Assembly (NCBI RefSeq): GCF_013359815.1 | Contig: NZ_JABMCF010000040.1 | Location: 124,001-188,000 of the forward strand | Reading direction: 5' to 3' | Length of the DNA stretch: 64,000 nucleotides | DNA from: Curtobacterium flaccumfaciens | GTDB taxonomy: Bacteria; Actinomycetota; Actinomycetes; Actinomycetales; Microbacteriaceae | In this document: positions 46,115-54,895 of the stretch, one piece after another | How the letters are laid out: each line of letters starts with the position of its first letter | Position numbering within the stretch: the stretch's first letter is position 1 | The notes under the pieces: model-generated | What the model was told of the DNA's origin: nothing | Seen by the model: the letters and a program-made list of their open reading frames with translations, nothing else | Databases searched by the model: none | Translations under genes and position numbers: made by a program

Positions 46115-47719
46115 TCAGCCCAGCGCGGGGACGCGGACCTTCGCCTCGATCATGTTGTGGTCGGAGGGAATCACCGACGTCCCGGGGTTCCAGTTGTTGA
46201 CGAACTCGTCGCTGCCCTGGAGGCCCTGGGTCAGGATGTAGTCGATCCGTTGACCGTCCTTGTTCGGATCGTCGGCCTGGTTCGACGGCGCTTGGTAGTT
46301 GTTGTACGTCGTCTTCGCCATGCCGTAACGGCGCTGGGAGGCCGACGCGTCATAGAAGCCCCCTCGGATCAACGTGGGCTGCGCGCCGTCGATCGCGTCT
46401 TCCGGGTACCGGCTGTCGTTGAGGTCGCCGCCCAGCAGGACGGGAAGCCGCTTGCCCGCGGCGTTCGGTGTGTTGACCCGGTTGAGCGCCGTCAGGAGTT
46501 GCGCGGAGTTCTGACCGAGGAGCGTCTTCCGCGGTGTGCTGTACGCGCTCGACGGGATGCCGTAGTGGGCGGCGACGACGTAGAAGGAGGTCCCGCTGCC
46601 GTCATTGGCCTGCAACTTCGCCCACGGGGTGTTCGTGTCCGGCGCCGCCGACGCAGGGGAGACCTCGTAGTCCTTGACGCCAGCGAGGACACCGTGGTCG
46701 AGGACCGTGTACTTCGCCGGGTCGTAGTAGATCCGGTTGCCCTGGTGGGACTTGCTGACGGTCATCGGGGCCGTGTCGACGAGCTGCAGGTTCGGGAGGC
46801 GTCGATCGAGATCCCGGTAGGCCTGCTCGGATCCGGCACCGTTCGAGAGACCACTGGCCTCGAGGACGGTGAGCACATCCGGGGCCTTGTCGTTGATCAC
46901 CTTGGCGATCGCCGGCGCTCGCTTCGCCCAGCCGGGCGTGCCGCTCGTCTCGCAGCCGGAGCACAGGACGTTGTAGCTGGCGAGGTGCACGGGCGTGCCG
47001 GAAGCATTCGGCTTCGTGGGCGTGGGCCAGGCGCTCACCTGCGCCGACTTCCGGACGAAGGTCGAGTTGAAGTAGGTGTTGCGCGCCATCGCGCGGACGT
47101 AGATGGGGTTCCCGTACGCGACCGAGGTCAGGTCGCTGTCGGACCCCGGCAGGGTCCACGTGCGGGTGGCCGGGTCGAACGCCGACGACCACGGCGTGAA
47201 GTGCGGCGTCCACCGGTCAGGGGTCCGGTTCTCGTTGGGACCCGCTGACCATCGGACTTGGTAGTCGCTCGCGTTGGCGACCTCGGGAATCGACACCGTG
47301 ACGCCGTTCGTCGCGGGCTTCGCCGTGATCGTCCCGAAGGTCGCCACGGCGTTCGGCTGGAGCTTCGTCGTCACCGTCTTCGCCCAGGCACCGGCCGTCG
47401 TGGCGGTCTTCGCGGCGACCGTCACGTAATAGGTCTTGTCGGGCTGGAGCTTCGTCATCCATGCTCCGACGGCGGTCGAGTCCTTGTAGACGGGGCTGCC
47501 GAGATCCGACCGTGTCGACCACTTGAGGACGTAGCTGGTCGCCTTCGGCACGGCTTTCCAGGTCATCTTGACGCTCTTGCCGGCCCAGTCCTGTGTGGCC
47601 TTCGCGACTCCGGTGACCTGCGCGGGCTTCGTCGCGGCTTGTGCTGGTGCCACGACGAGCACCGACGACACCGCGATCGCGCCGACGACGGCGAAACGAG
47701 TGATCCAACGAGAAGACAT
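46115..47719 (-). CDS. secreted endonuclease/exonuclease/phosphatase-fold protein with two FN3-like domains
   Basis: A 534-residue exported protein. A signal peptide (1-29, ending AQA-A) is followed by two fibronectin type III-like domains (about 36-120 and 125-220, each with a YV-KWS or YQVRWS strand). The EEP domain (about 243-534) shows HLASYNVLC, TVLEASG, GGDLNDSRY, RIDYILTQ and SDHNMIEAKV, matching the metal and catalytic residues of DNase I-like enzymes. Substrate could be nucleic acid or a phosphodiester in a glycan or lipid; the setting hints at the latter. ATG 47719 has AGGGGGTCGAG upstream. Only 6 bases separate it from the convergent TagF fusion gene. Confidence 0.85.
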   Translation of the reverse strand: MSSRWITRFAVVGAIAVSSVLVVAPAQAATKPAQVTGVAKATQDWAGKSVKMTWKAVPKATSYVLKWSTRSDLGSPVYKDSTAVGAWMTKLQPDKTYYVTVAAKTATTAGAWAKTVTTKLQPNAVATFGTITAKPATNGVTVSIPEVANASDYQVRWSAGPNENRTPDRWTPHFTPWSSAFDPATRTWTLPGSDSDLTSVAYGNPIYVRAMARNTYFNSTFVRKSAQVSAWPTPTKPNASGTPVHLASYNVLCSGCETSGTPGWAKRAPAIAKVINDKAPDVLTVLEASGLSNGAGSEQAYRDLDRRLPNLQLVDTAPMTVSKSHQGNRIYYDPAKYTVLDHGVLAGVKDYEVSPASAAPDTNTPWAKLQANDGSGTSFYVVAAHYGIPSSAYSTPRKTLLGQNSAQLLTALNRVNTPNAAGKRLPVLLGGDLNDSRYPEDAIDGAQPTLIRGGFYDASASQRRYGMAKTTYNNYQAPSNQADDPNKDGQRIDYILTQGLQGSDEFVNNWNPGTSVIPSDHNMIEAKVRVPALG

Positions 47720-47751
47720 CTCGACCCCCTGATCTGATCTCCGCTCGACGG

Positions 47752-47757
47752 TAGACT
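47752..47757 (+). promoter_or_regulatory. candidate -10 (TAGACT) for the GT2 gene at 47817
   Basis: TAGACT lies in the 97-base gap between divergent genes and leaves a leader of about 55 bases with GAGGGG 12 bases before GTG 47817. Confidence 0.35.
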
Positions 47758-47816
47758 GTCTCGGCTGCGGACGGTATCCACCGAACGGGGGACCACAGAC
47801 GAGGGGTGTCGAGAAC

Positions 47817-49532
47817 GTGTCAGATCCACTCCTCTCGGTCGTCATACCGGTGCACGACGCCGCGCCGTGGATCGGTGAGCTGCTCGACAGCGTGCTGGAC
47901 CAGGACGTCGAGGCGATGGAGGTCCTGGTGGTCGACGATCGCTCGTCCGACGAGACGGCGGGGATCATCGCTTCGTTCCGTGCTCGTGATCCGCGCGTCC
48001 AGCACCTCCGATCAGACGCCCCCGGCGGGGCTGCGGCACGGAACACCGGAGCCGCAGCCGCCCGGGGGGAGTACCTCGTCTTCGCCGATTCGGACGATCT
48101 CGTGCCGCCCGGCGCGTACCGAGCGATGGTCGGGTCGCTCGAGGCGTCCGGGTCAGATCTGGTGATCGGCGACCACCTCAAGTTCTCACCGACGCGCACC
48201 TGGAGTCCCACCGCGCGGTGGCGCACCTTTGACCACGCGCTGCAGGGGACCACCCTTGCCGAGACCCCGGCACTCCTGACCGGTAGAGCGTGCTGGAACC
48301 GACTCTTCCGGCGGTCGTTCTGGGAGCAGGCTGCGCTGGGGTTCCCGGACGTCGGCCACGCCGATGACATCGAGCCCATGACACGGTCGGTCGTGGAGGC
48401 GCGTGCGATCGACGTCATCACGACGTGCGTGTACCTCTACCGCGAGCGCGCCGGGGGAGCTGGCGGATCGATGTCGAACCAGGTGGACGAGGCTGCCCTG
48501 CTCGACTACCTGTGTGAGGAGACGGCGTGCGCGATACTCGTGCGTGCGGCATCCCCGGCGGTCGTCCACCAGCAGTCACTGCTGGTCCTCGACGCGGACG
48601 GCTGGGTGCACCTCGACCGGTACTTCGCATCGGTCCCGTCCGGCTCGCCGATGCCGGGCGGTGTCGAGCAGTCCCTCGACCGCCTGCTCGACGAGTTGGA
48701 CGCAGCGGTCCTCGACGACGTCGCCGCCGAGCGCCGGTGCTTCTTCGCCCTGCTCTGGGCCGGGCAGCCTGATGCCGCGTCCGACTTCGCCGCTGCGATG
48801 CGTGCTCGGGAGTCAGAGCCCGAACGGTTCCTCCGGGAATGGGTGTCGGCCACCGCGGTCCTGCTCGATTCCGTGGGACCCGCTGGCCTCGACCGGTCGG
48901 CGCTGGTTGACGACGGTCTCCTGACCGCCCTGCTGCACGCGGCGGACCGGATCGATGCCCCGGGCCTCGCACCGCTCGTCGCCGCTGCTGAGCGTGTCGT
49001 TCGGCGCGCTCCGACGGGCCCCGGCGGGTCCGAACTCCTCGGGGCGACCCGTCGAGCTGTGCTGTCTGCTGATCCCGAGGCTGTCCGCCTCATCTCGCTG
49101 TTGCGGCACCACGCTCCGGTGGTCGTCGACCAGGTCACGCCCAGCGTCGACGCTCTCCGTGTCGAGGGGCCGGCGCCGTCACCGTCCCTGTCATCGTCCA
49201 TGCGGCTGGTGCTGCGTTCGGGCGATCAGGTCCGCACGGTCGACCTCGATGGGGCAGGTCCCCGATGGCTGGGGCGGATCCCCGCCGACGGGGGTCCCGA
49301 CGCAGCGGGGCGTTGGACGGTCACCGCCGGGTTCCGGCTGTCCACCATCGACGTCGAGGTCCCGGTCGTGACCGCGCGGATGCCGTTGCCTCCGCTCGAC
49401 GCGCGCCACGTGCTGCAACCACTGAGCGATCGGCGCGACGGCTGGCGTTTCCTGGTCGATCACCGGGCGCCCCGATCGGTGCTCAGCCGGGTCCGGTCGG
49501 CCGCGGAGCGACTGCGCCGTTCACGGACCTGA
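47817..49532 (+). CDS. GT2 glycosyltransferase with long C-terminal region
   Basis: A 571-residue protein. Residues 1-220 form a GT2 GT-A domain: LLSVVIPVHDAAPWIGELLDSVLDQD, VVDDRSSDETAGI, PGGAAARNTGAAAARGEYLVFADSDDLVP, and DADDIEPM-like GHADDIEPMTR near the acceptor site. The remaining 350 residues are of unknown role and contain VAPLVAAAERVV-type helical and later beta-like segments (VDLDGAGPRWLGRIP). No membrane helix is seen. It starts the plus-strand run with the acyltransferase genes, so its product may be acylated. Confidence 0.82.
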   Translation: MSDPLLSVVIPVHDAAPWIGELLDSVLDQDVEAMEVLVVDDRSSDETAGIIASFRARDPRVQHLRSDAPGGAAARNTGAAAARGEYLVFADSDDLVPPGAYRAMVGSLEASGSDLVIGDHLKFSPTRTWSPTARWRTFDHALQGTTLAETPALLTGRACWNRLFRRSFWEQAALGFPDVGHADDIEPMTRSVVEARAIDVITTCVYLYRERAGGAGGSMSNQVDEAALLDYLCEETACAILVRAASPAVVHQQSLLVLDADGWVHLDRYFASVPSGSPMPGGVEQSLDRLLDELDAAVLDDVAAERRCFFALLWAGQPDAASDFAAAMRARESEPERFLREWVSATAVLLDSVGPAGLDRSALVDDGLLTALLHAADRIDAPGLAPLVAAAERVVRRAPTGPGGSELLGATRRAVLSADPEAVRLISLLRHHAPVVVDQVTPSVDALRVEGPAPSPSLSSSMRLVLRSGDQVRTVDLDGAGPRWLGRIPADGGPDAAGRWTVTAGFRLSTIDVEVPVVTARMPLPPLDARHVLQPLSDRRDGWRFLVDHRAPRSVLSRVRSAAERLRRSRT

Positions 49533-49544
49533 GCGCGGCTCCGG

Positions 49545-49550
49545 TAGCAT
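49545..49550 (+). promoter_or_regulatory. candidate -10 (TAGCAT), leaderless acyltransferase gene
   Basis: TAGCAT ends 6 bases before GTG 49557, with no ribosome binding site between, as in several other genes of this window. Confidence 0.45.
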
Positions 49551-49556
49551 CGCCGG

Positions 49557-51644
49557 GTGCGTCGTGCGAAGGACGGGTCCGATGGGCCCCAGCGAGGATT
49601 CCGAGCCGACATCCAGGGGATCCGAGCGGTCGCCATCGCCCTGGTCATCCTGTACCACCTCTGGCCGAACCGGATCACCGGCGGGTACGTGGGCGTCGAC
49701 GTCTTCTTCGTCATCTCCGGCTTCCTGATCACCGGTCACATCCTGAAGGCTGCCGAGCGCGAACAACCGGTCCCGATGCTCATCGGGTTCTACGCACGCC
49801 GGATCCGACGGCTGGCGCCCGCCGCGGTCGTCGTGCTGGTCGCGGTCCTGGTGTTCACGGTGCTCCTGCTGCCGGCATCGACCTGGTCGGCGACGGGCTC
49901 GAACGTGCTCGCCGCGTCGTTGTTCTCCGAGAACTGGTTCCTCGCCGCCCAGTCGGTCAGCTACCTCGACGCCGATGCCGTCCCCTCCGCGGTGCAGCAC
50001 TTCTGGTCGCTCTCGGTCGAGGAGCAGTTCTACATCGTCTGGCCGCTCGTCCTGCTGGCCGCGATCGCCCTCCTCGCACGTCGTCGTGCAACCTGGATCG
50101 TCGTCGTGATCGGCGCGGTCGGCATCGTGAGCTTCTGCTGGGGGCTCCTCCACACCGCGACCAACCATGATGCGGCGTTCTTCGACACCACCGCTCGGGC
50201 CTGGCAGTTCGCGGTCGGGGCGCTCGTCGCGTTCGTGCCCCTGCCCGGTCCGCGCACACGGCTCTGGGTGCCGTGGGTGGGGCTGGCCGCCATCGCGGCC
50301 GCCGCACTGCTCTACTCCGAGGCCACGCCGTTCCCCGGCATCGCTGCGGTGCTGCCGACGGTCGGCGCTGCGGTCGTGATCGCCGGACGCGCACCCTCAG
50401 CGGAACCGTGGTCGTTCGGGTTCCTCGCGTCGTTCGGACCGGTGCGCTGGCTCGGCGACGTCTCGTACTCCGCGTACCTCTGGCACTGGCCCCTCATCAT
50501 CCTCGTTCCGCAGTGGCTCGGAGTGGACCTCGGCCTGCGGTTGAAGCTCGCCATCCTGTGCGCCACGGTCGTCCTGGCGTGGGCTTCCCACCGGTACGTC
50601 GAGAACCCGGTCCGTCGGAGTGCGGTCCTCACGAAGCGACGTCGACGCAGCTTCGTCGCCGGCGGTGCGACCCTCCTCGTGTTGGTCGCCGGGTGCTTCG
50701 GCACGGTGGGGGTGGCGAACGCCCAGATGGACGCTGCGGACGACCGACTCCTCGCGCAGGTCACCGGAGGGCAGACGTGCCTCGGCGCAGGTGCGATCGG
50801 CGACCGGTCGTGCGCTGACCCGTGGGGCGACATCGACGTGGCCGACGTTCCAGCGCCACTGTCGGACAAGCCGCTCGTCTGGAAGGACGACTGCATCGAC
50901 GACGTCACGGAGAACACCGAGAAGTACTGCACCTACGGTGACCCCGACGCATCCGAGACCCTCTTGCTCTGGGGAGATTCGCACGCTGGTGCCTGGTCGA
51001 GTGCCTTCGACATCGCGGGGAAACTCGACCACGTGAAGGTGATCGTCGCGGCGCGGAACCGGTGCCCGTCGAGCATGGAAGCCCCGACCGGCACGACCTA
51101 CGGGGACGTGATCCCGGCCGACCAACGCGGGTGGTGCGCGGCGCGGAACGACTGGGTGATGAAGACCCTGGTCCCACGTGCCGATCGCGTCGTGCTCGCT
51201 GACCTCTGGGCGAACTACCGTTTCGCGGGGACGGACTCGGCCCAAGCGGACGGCTACTCCGAGCTCATCGACGGCGTTCGGGATGCTGGGCTGCCGGTGA
51301 CGATGCTGCAGCACGTGCCGCTCACAGGACAGACCCTCGAGGACAAGGTGATCGGCCCGTCGTGCCTTGCATCGGGTGGGTCGTGCACGAACGACGTCGC
51401 ACACGCTCTGCCGCCGTCGACCTCGCTGCCACAGCGTCTGCTCGTGGACGAAGGCTACGGGGACGTCGTGCGCTGGGTCCCGGTCGAGTCGCAGTTCTGT
51501 CACGACGGTCGCTGTTACTCGGCGATCGGCGGCGTCTCCGTCTACTTCGACGGGTCCCACCTGTCCAACACCTACAGCGCTTCGCTCGGTCCGTGGCTCG
51601 CGACCGCTCTGGACCGCACCCAGCCGCTCAGCGTCGTCGGCTGA
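49557..51644 (+). CDS. OafA/YrhL-type acyltransferase with C-terminal SGNH domain
   Basis: A 695-residue membrane O-acyltransferase. The N-terminal acyltransferase-3 domain (about 1-370, ten or so helices) starts FRADIQGIRAVAIALVILYHLWPN, with the catalytic-type His, and has FYARRIRRLAPAA and HFWSLSVEEQFYIVWPL. The extracytoplasmic SGNH domain (about 430-690) has LLLWGDSHAGAW and DGSHLSNTYS, giving the Ser and Asp-His of the triad. Such fusions O-acetylate peptidoglycan or surface glycans. GTG 49557 follows a TAGCAT box. Confidence 0.9.
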   Translation: MRRAKDGSDGPQRGFRADIQGIRAVAIALVILYHLWPNRITGGYVGVDVFFVISGFLITGHILKAAEREQPVPMLIGFYARRIRRLAPAAVVVLVAVLVFTVLLLPASTWSATGSNVLAASLFSENWFLAAQSVSYLDADAVPSAVQHFWSLSVEEQFYIVWPLVLLAAIALLARRRATWIVVVIGAVGIVSFCWGLLHTATNHDAAFFDTTARAWQFAVGALVAFVPLPGPRTRLWVPWVGLAAIAAAALLYSEATPFPGIAAVLPTVGAAVVIAGRAPSAEPWSFGFLASFGPVRWLGDVSYSAYLWHWPLIILVPQWLGVDLGLRLKLAILCATVVLAWASHRYVENPVRRSAVLTKRRRRSFVAGGATLLVLVAGCFGTVGVANAQMDAADDRLLAQVTGGQTCLGAGAIGDRSCADPWGDIDVADVPAPLSDKPLVWKDDCIDDVTENTEKYCTYGDPDASETLLLWGDSHAGAWSSAFDIAGKLDHVKVIVAARNRCPSSMEAPTGTTYGDVIPADQRGWCAARNDWVMKTLVPRADRVVLADLWANYRFAGTDSAQADGYSELIDGVRDAGLPVTMLQHVPLTGQTLEDKVIGPSCLASGGSCTNDVAHALPPSTSLPQRLLVDEGYGDVVRWVPVESQFCHDGRCYSAIGGVSVYFDGSHLSNTYSASLGPWLATALDRTQPLSVVG

Positions 51645-51690
51645 TCTGCGGGTACCCGCACGTGCCGTCGGGGACCCCTGGTGCGAGAGA

Positions 51691-52377
51691 ATGTCGTTCG
51701 TGCGTCGCTCTCGATACCTGATGGCTGCCGTTGCGCTGGCAGTCGCCGTCGCGGTCCCCGTGGTGACCGTCGAACCGAACGCCCTCCGAGCAGCCGAGGT
51801 CGCGCCCGAGCACGACCTGCGTGTCGCCGTGGTCGGGGACTCCTTGAGCGCGGGACGATCGGGTTTCCTCGGGAACGGCCTGGACGACGAGAGCTGGATG
51901 ACGTACGCACAGGGCGACGGCATCGAGTACGCCGGTGGATGGGCACGGGCCGGCGCGACCCCGGACGCCATGGCAGCAGCCGTAAGACCGGTCGGCGACG
52001 TCGACGTGCTGGTGATCCTGGCGGGCACGAACGCCGTGCGCCTCGGGAAATCGCTCGACGAGGAGCGCTCGGCGTACGAGCGGATCGTCGAGACGGTCGG
52101 CGCCCGCAAGGTCATCGTGGCGGACCTGCCACCGTACCGGTGGCGGCCGGGAGCCGCGGCCACCTACCGGACGGCGCTGCAGCAGTTCGTCGCCGACGAA
52201 GGGTGGACGTGGGCGGATCCGTGGACGTTCGCCCGGTCCGGGTCCTCGTGGGCGGCCGGAGTGAGCACCGACGGCACACACCCAGCGGGCGCCGCCGAGT
52301 ACCAGCAGCTCGGCGGGGCGTTCCGGAGCATCATCCTGGCCGTGGGGACGTCCGCCGGACTGGACGATCGCGGCTGA
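51691..52377 (+). CDS. SGNH/GDSL-family hydrolase, exported
   Basis: A 228-residue protein with an N-terminal hydrophobic signal (MAAVALAVAVAVPVVTV) and a compact SGNH hydrolase domain. VAVVGDSLSAG holds the nucleophile Ser, VLVILAGTNAV the Gly-Asn block and VSTDGTHPAGAAEYQQLG the Asp-His pair. It may be an esterase acting on acylated glycans, opposing or completing the adjacent acyltransferases. ATG 51691 or GTG 51700; the latter lies 7 bases after GAGAAT and would be leaderless. The stop codon lies within a CTGACG repeat. Confidence 0.85.
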   Translation: MSFVRRSRYLMAAVALAVAVAVPVVTVEPNALRAAEVAPEHDLRVAVVGDSLSAGRSGFLGNGLDDESWMTYAQGDGIEYAGGWARAGATPDAMAAAVRPVGDVDVLVILAGTNAVRLGKSLDEERSAYERIVETVGARKVIVADLPPYRWRPGAAATYRTALQQFVADEGWTWADPWTFARSGSSWAAGVSTDGTHPAGAAEYQQLGGAFRSIILAVGTSAGLDDRG

Positions 52378-52418
52378 CGCTGACGCTGACGCTGACGCTG
52401 ACGCTGACGCTGACGCTG
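52374..52418. repeat. hexanucleotide microsatellite (CTGACG)7
   Basis: Seven perfect CTGACG units followed by CTGAGG, starting one base before the TGA of the SGNH hydrolase gene and ending about 27 bases before the -10 box of the next acyltransferase gene. Copy-number change would alter the promoter's upstream spacing, not the protein. Confidence 0.92.
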
Positions 52419-52444
52419 AGGCCGGCCCGTCTTCTGTCGATCGG

Positions 52445-52450
52445 TACGAT
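52445..52450 (+). promoter_or_regulatory. candidate -10 (TACGAT), leaderless acyltransferase gene
   Basis: TACGAT ends 5 bases before ATG 52456. The CTGACG array lies where the -35 and upstream region would be. Confidence 0.45.
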
Positions 52451-52455
52451 GAAGC

Positions 52456-53448
52456 ATGCTCTCGACGCCGGCCGTCCCGGAACACCTCGCGACGCGCCGG
52501 AGCCGATCGGACCGTTCGGTCGCGGTCGACCTCGTCCGGGTGGTGGGCGTCGTCGCGATCGTCGCCGGGCACACCTGGGACCAGCGGCACTTCGCCCAGG
52601 CGGGTCTCTACACGTGGCACGTCCCGGTTTTCTTTGTCCTGACCGGTTACCTCTGGAAGCCCGGTCGTTCAGCCTCCGACGAACTCGGGCGGCGTGCGCG
52701 CACCCTCTTGGTCCCGTACCTCAGTTGGCTCGTCCTCGTGACCCTGATCTGGTTCGGGTTCCGTGCTGCGCTGGGCGATCCGTTGGACAGCAGGACGCTC
52801 ACCCTGCTGCCCCTCGGCGGCGACTGGATCTCGCGGCCGTACTCGGCGTTCTGGTTCGTCACCTGCCTCTTCGTCGCTGCAGTGCTGATGCGGTGGCTCG
52901 AACGCGTCCACCCGGTCCTGCCCTGGTTCGTTGCAGGCGTCGGGATCGCCTGGTGCATCGGTGACCGCTTCGCCATCGCGCACATCCCGGAGTCGGCGGG
53001 CATGGCGATGCCCGCGCTCGCGTTCATGCTCGTCGGGATGCTCCTCCGACGTTTCCGTGCCACGATCGACCGCCCGATCGTCACGGGGCTGGTCCTGCTC
53101 GTCCCGTCGTGGTGGCTCGGTTGGTCGGGAGCCCTCGACACGCTCAACATGAAGGCCGGCAACCTCGGGACGCCGTTGCTCAGCGTGCTGATGGCGTCGG
53201 CGATCTCGTGTGGCATGCTCCTGGTCGCTGAGGGGACGGAACGCTGGATCCCGCGCTGGGGCCGGACCGTGGTCTTCGCCGTCGCCGCCTGCGCGATCCC
53301 GATGATCCTGACGCACACGCTGTCACTGGCGATCACGGAGCGTCTCGGCCTGCCATCGTCGAAGTGGACGTTCCTCATCGCGTACTTCGTGCCGCTCCTC
53401 GTCGCGCTCGTCCTGCGGGCGACCCCGGCGAAGCGCTTCCTGTTCTGA
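52456..53448 (+). CDS. acyltransferase-3 family membrane protein
   Basis: A 330-residue polytopic O-acyltransferase (about ten helices) without an SGNH domain. VAVDLVRVVGVVAIVAGHTWDQ carries the conserved His, and VPVFFVLTGYLWKPGRS follows as in family members. It resembles small OafA-like enzymes that acylate exported polysaccharides. ATG 52456 is preceded by TACGAT. It ends 52 bases from the convergent GT4 gene; that gap has only GC-rich runs (GGCCCCGGGG, GGGCCCC) that might form a weak terminator. Confidence 0.85.
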   Translation: MLSTPAVPEHLATRRSRSDRSVAVDLVRVVGVVAIVAGHTWDQRHFAQAGLYTWHVPVFFVLTGYLWKPGRSASDELGRRARTLLVPYLSWLVLVTLIWFGFRAALGDPLDSRTLTLLPLGGDWISRPYSAFWFVTCLFVAAVLMRWLERVHPVLPWFVAGVGIAWCIGDRFAIAHIPESAGMAMPALAFMLVGMLLRRFRATIDRPIVTGLVLLVPSWWLGWSGALDTLNMKAGNLGTPLLSVLMASAISCGMLLVAEGTERWIPRWGRTVVFAVAACAIPMILTHTLSLAITERLGLPSSKWTFLIAYFVPLLVALVLRATPAKRFLF

Positions 53449-53500
53449 GCCGACGGCCCCGGGGCATTCGACACCTGGGCCCCGACGAGGGGCCGCGCCG

Positions 53501-54553
53501 CTACCCCTGAACGGCGTCGAGCAACTCCGCGTACCGCCGCGACAATGCGAACGGCGCCAGCCGCCTGCTGAACTCCGCGGCCTCGGCAGCACCCGCGGCG
53601 GGCGCCGCCAGTGCCACGCTCAAGGACTCCTCGGCATCGCCGGCGTCGAACCACCGGACCCACGCCTCGTCGCCGAACTCGACACGCAGGTGCGGCTCGT
53701 CCGGCAGGATCGACGGCACGCCGAACGATGCGGCGAGGTGCAGGACCCCCGAGTTGAGCACCCGCCGGTAGGGGAACACCGCGGTGTCCGCCGCCCGGAA
53801 CCACAGCTGGACGTCGATGTCCTCGACCTGGTCGTGCTCGCGAACCGCACGCACGTCGTCGCCGAGCAGCCGGTCGATCTCCTCGCGGTCGACGGCCGTG
53901 GTCCGGCCGGCCAGCAGGAGCACCGGGCGCTCGGACGGCTTCGTCCGACGCACGGCCTCGACCAGGACGTCGATGCCCTTGTAGGGGCGCATCTGGCCGA
54001 AGGCGAGGACGGCGTGGTCGCGGTCCGTGAGTCCGAGCGAGGCGCGCGCTTCCTCCCGCGAAACCGAGTCCGGGTACACGCCCTGGTAGCTCGGGTGCGG
54101 GAGGTGTACGACCTTTGCAGGGTCGAGCTCGTAGTACGAGGACACGGCCGTGGGTGTGTCCCTGTTCATCACGTGGACGACGTCTGCGGCGTCGGCCAGG
54201 TAGCGGTTCAGTTCGAGTTCGAGCTCGAGGTGCCGCGCATCGTGGGGGAGGACGTTGTGGATCGTCCAGACGAGCCGAGCTCCGCGTGTGCGCGCCGCGT
54301 CGACGGCGGTGCGGAAACGATCGAGACGAGCCTGGGCTTCTTCGAGGTCGTCGTCGTTTCGTTGCACGATCGGGGATGTCCAGTGCATGTGGAAGACGTC
54401 ACCGGTACCGAGGCGACCGAGGTGCTGCTCGAGCTGCTCCAGACGCAGGCTCTCGAGGACGTTCCAGCCGCGTGCCCGTGGGGCCAGCAGCATGAGGTTC
54501 AGGAACGGGTTGTCGCGGTAGGCAGGGAACACCGCGAGGAGGTGATCGGGCAC
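53501..54553 (-). CDS. GT4 glycosyltransferase (short)
   Basis: A 350-residue GT-B enzyme. VFHMHWTSPIVQRNDDD and LVWTIHNVLPHD are N-terminal acceptor-side features; AVLAFGQMRPYKGIDVLVEAVRR is the donor-site loop, and FPYRRVLNSGVLHLAASFGVPSILPD replaces the usual E-x7-E region, with Glu less obvious. GTG 54553 lies 6 bases after TAGGAT (54565-54560), suggesting a leaderless mRNA. Related proteins act in exopolysaccharide synthesis; sugar unknown. Confidence 0.85.
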   Translation of the reverse strand: MPDHLLAVFPAYRDNPFLNLMLLAPRARGWNVLESLRLEQLEQHLGRLGTGDVFHMHWTSPIVQRNDDDLEEAQARLDRFRTAVDAARTRGARLVWTIHNVLPHDARHLELELELNRYLADAADVVHVMNRDTPTAVSSYYELDPAKVVHLPHPSYQGVYPDSVSREEARASLGLTDRDHAVLAFGQMRPYKGIDVLVEAVRRTKPSERPVLLLAGRTTAVDREEIDRLLGDDVRAVREHDQVEDIDVQLWFRAADTAVFPYRRVLNSGVLHLAASFGVPSILPDEPHLRVEFGDEAWVRWFDAGDAEESLSVALAAPAAGAAEAAEFSRRLAPFALSRRYAELLDAVQG

Positions 54554-54559
54554 TGACCG

Positions 54560-54565
54560 ATCCTA
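54560..54565 (-). promoter_or_regulatory. candidate -10 (TAGGAT), leaderless GT4 gene
   Basis: Minus-strand TAGGAT is followed by 6 bases and the GTG at 54553, separating this gene from the upstream glycosyltransferase operon. Confidence 0.45.
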
Positions 54566-54593
54566 CGGGGGCTCGACCGGAGGCGGGGTGGTG

Positions 54594-54749
54594 TCAGTCG
54601 AGCGTGGCGACGATGTACTCGGCCTCGTGCAGGACCGAGCAGAACGCCAGTCCCTCGTGGTCGAGCGCATCGCGTTTCCGGATGACCGCACCGCACACCG
54701 AGCACTTGGTCGTGAAGGTCGACCGCATTGCATCCGAGAGGAGCGACAT
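54594..54749 (-). CDS. small zinc-ribbon-like protein, possibly 5'-truncated
   Basis: A 51-residue protein from ATG 54749: MSLLSDAMRS leads into CSVCGAVIRKRDALDHEGLAFCSVLHEAEY, with CxxC plus C..H that could bind zinc. The same frame stays open and protein-like for 32 codons upstream (residues such as FTRFRDKRGLLFTLPEQAAR) until a TGA at 54848-54846. It contains a TTG at 54770 that would give 58 residues. Upstream of the TGA a GTG at 54899 overlaps the stop of the next gene (GTGA) in the same frame. Either a short start is used or the gene carries a nonsense mutation. Function unknown. Confidence 0.6.
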   Translation of the reverse strand: MSLLSDAMRSTFTTKCSVCGAVIRKRDALDHEGLAFCSVLHEAEYIVATLD

Positions 54750-54895
54750 GCGAGCAGCCTGCTCCGGCAAGGTGAACAGCAGGCCTCGTTTGTCTCGGAA
54801 CCTGGTGAACGTGCCCGAAGAATCCGCCTCAGAGTCGAAAGGCGCTCAGCTCCGCGGGCTCGTGGTGTCCGCTCGCCACGCGCGCCGAGAAGCGC

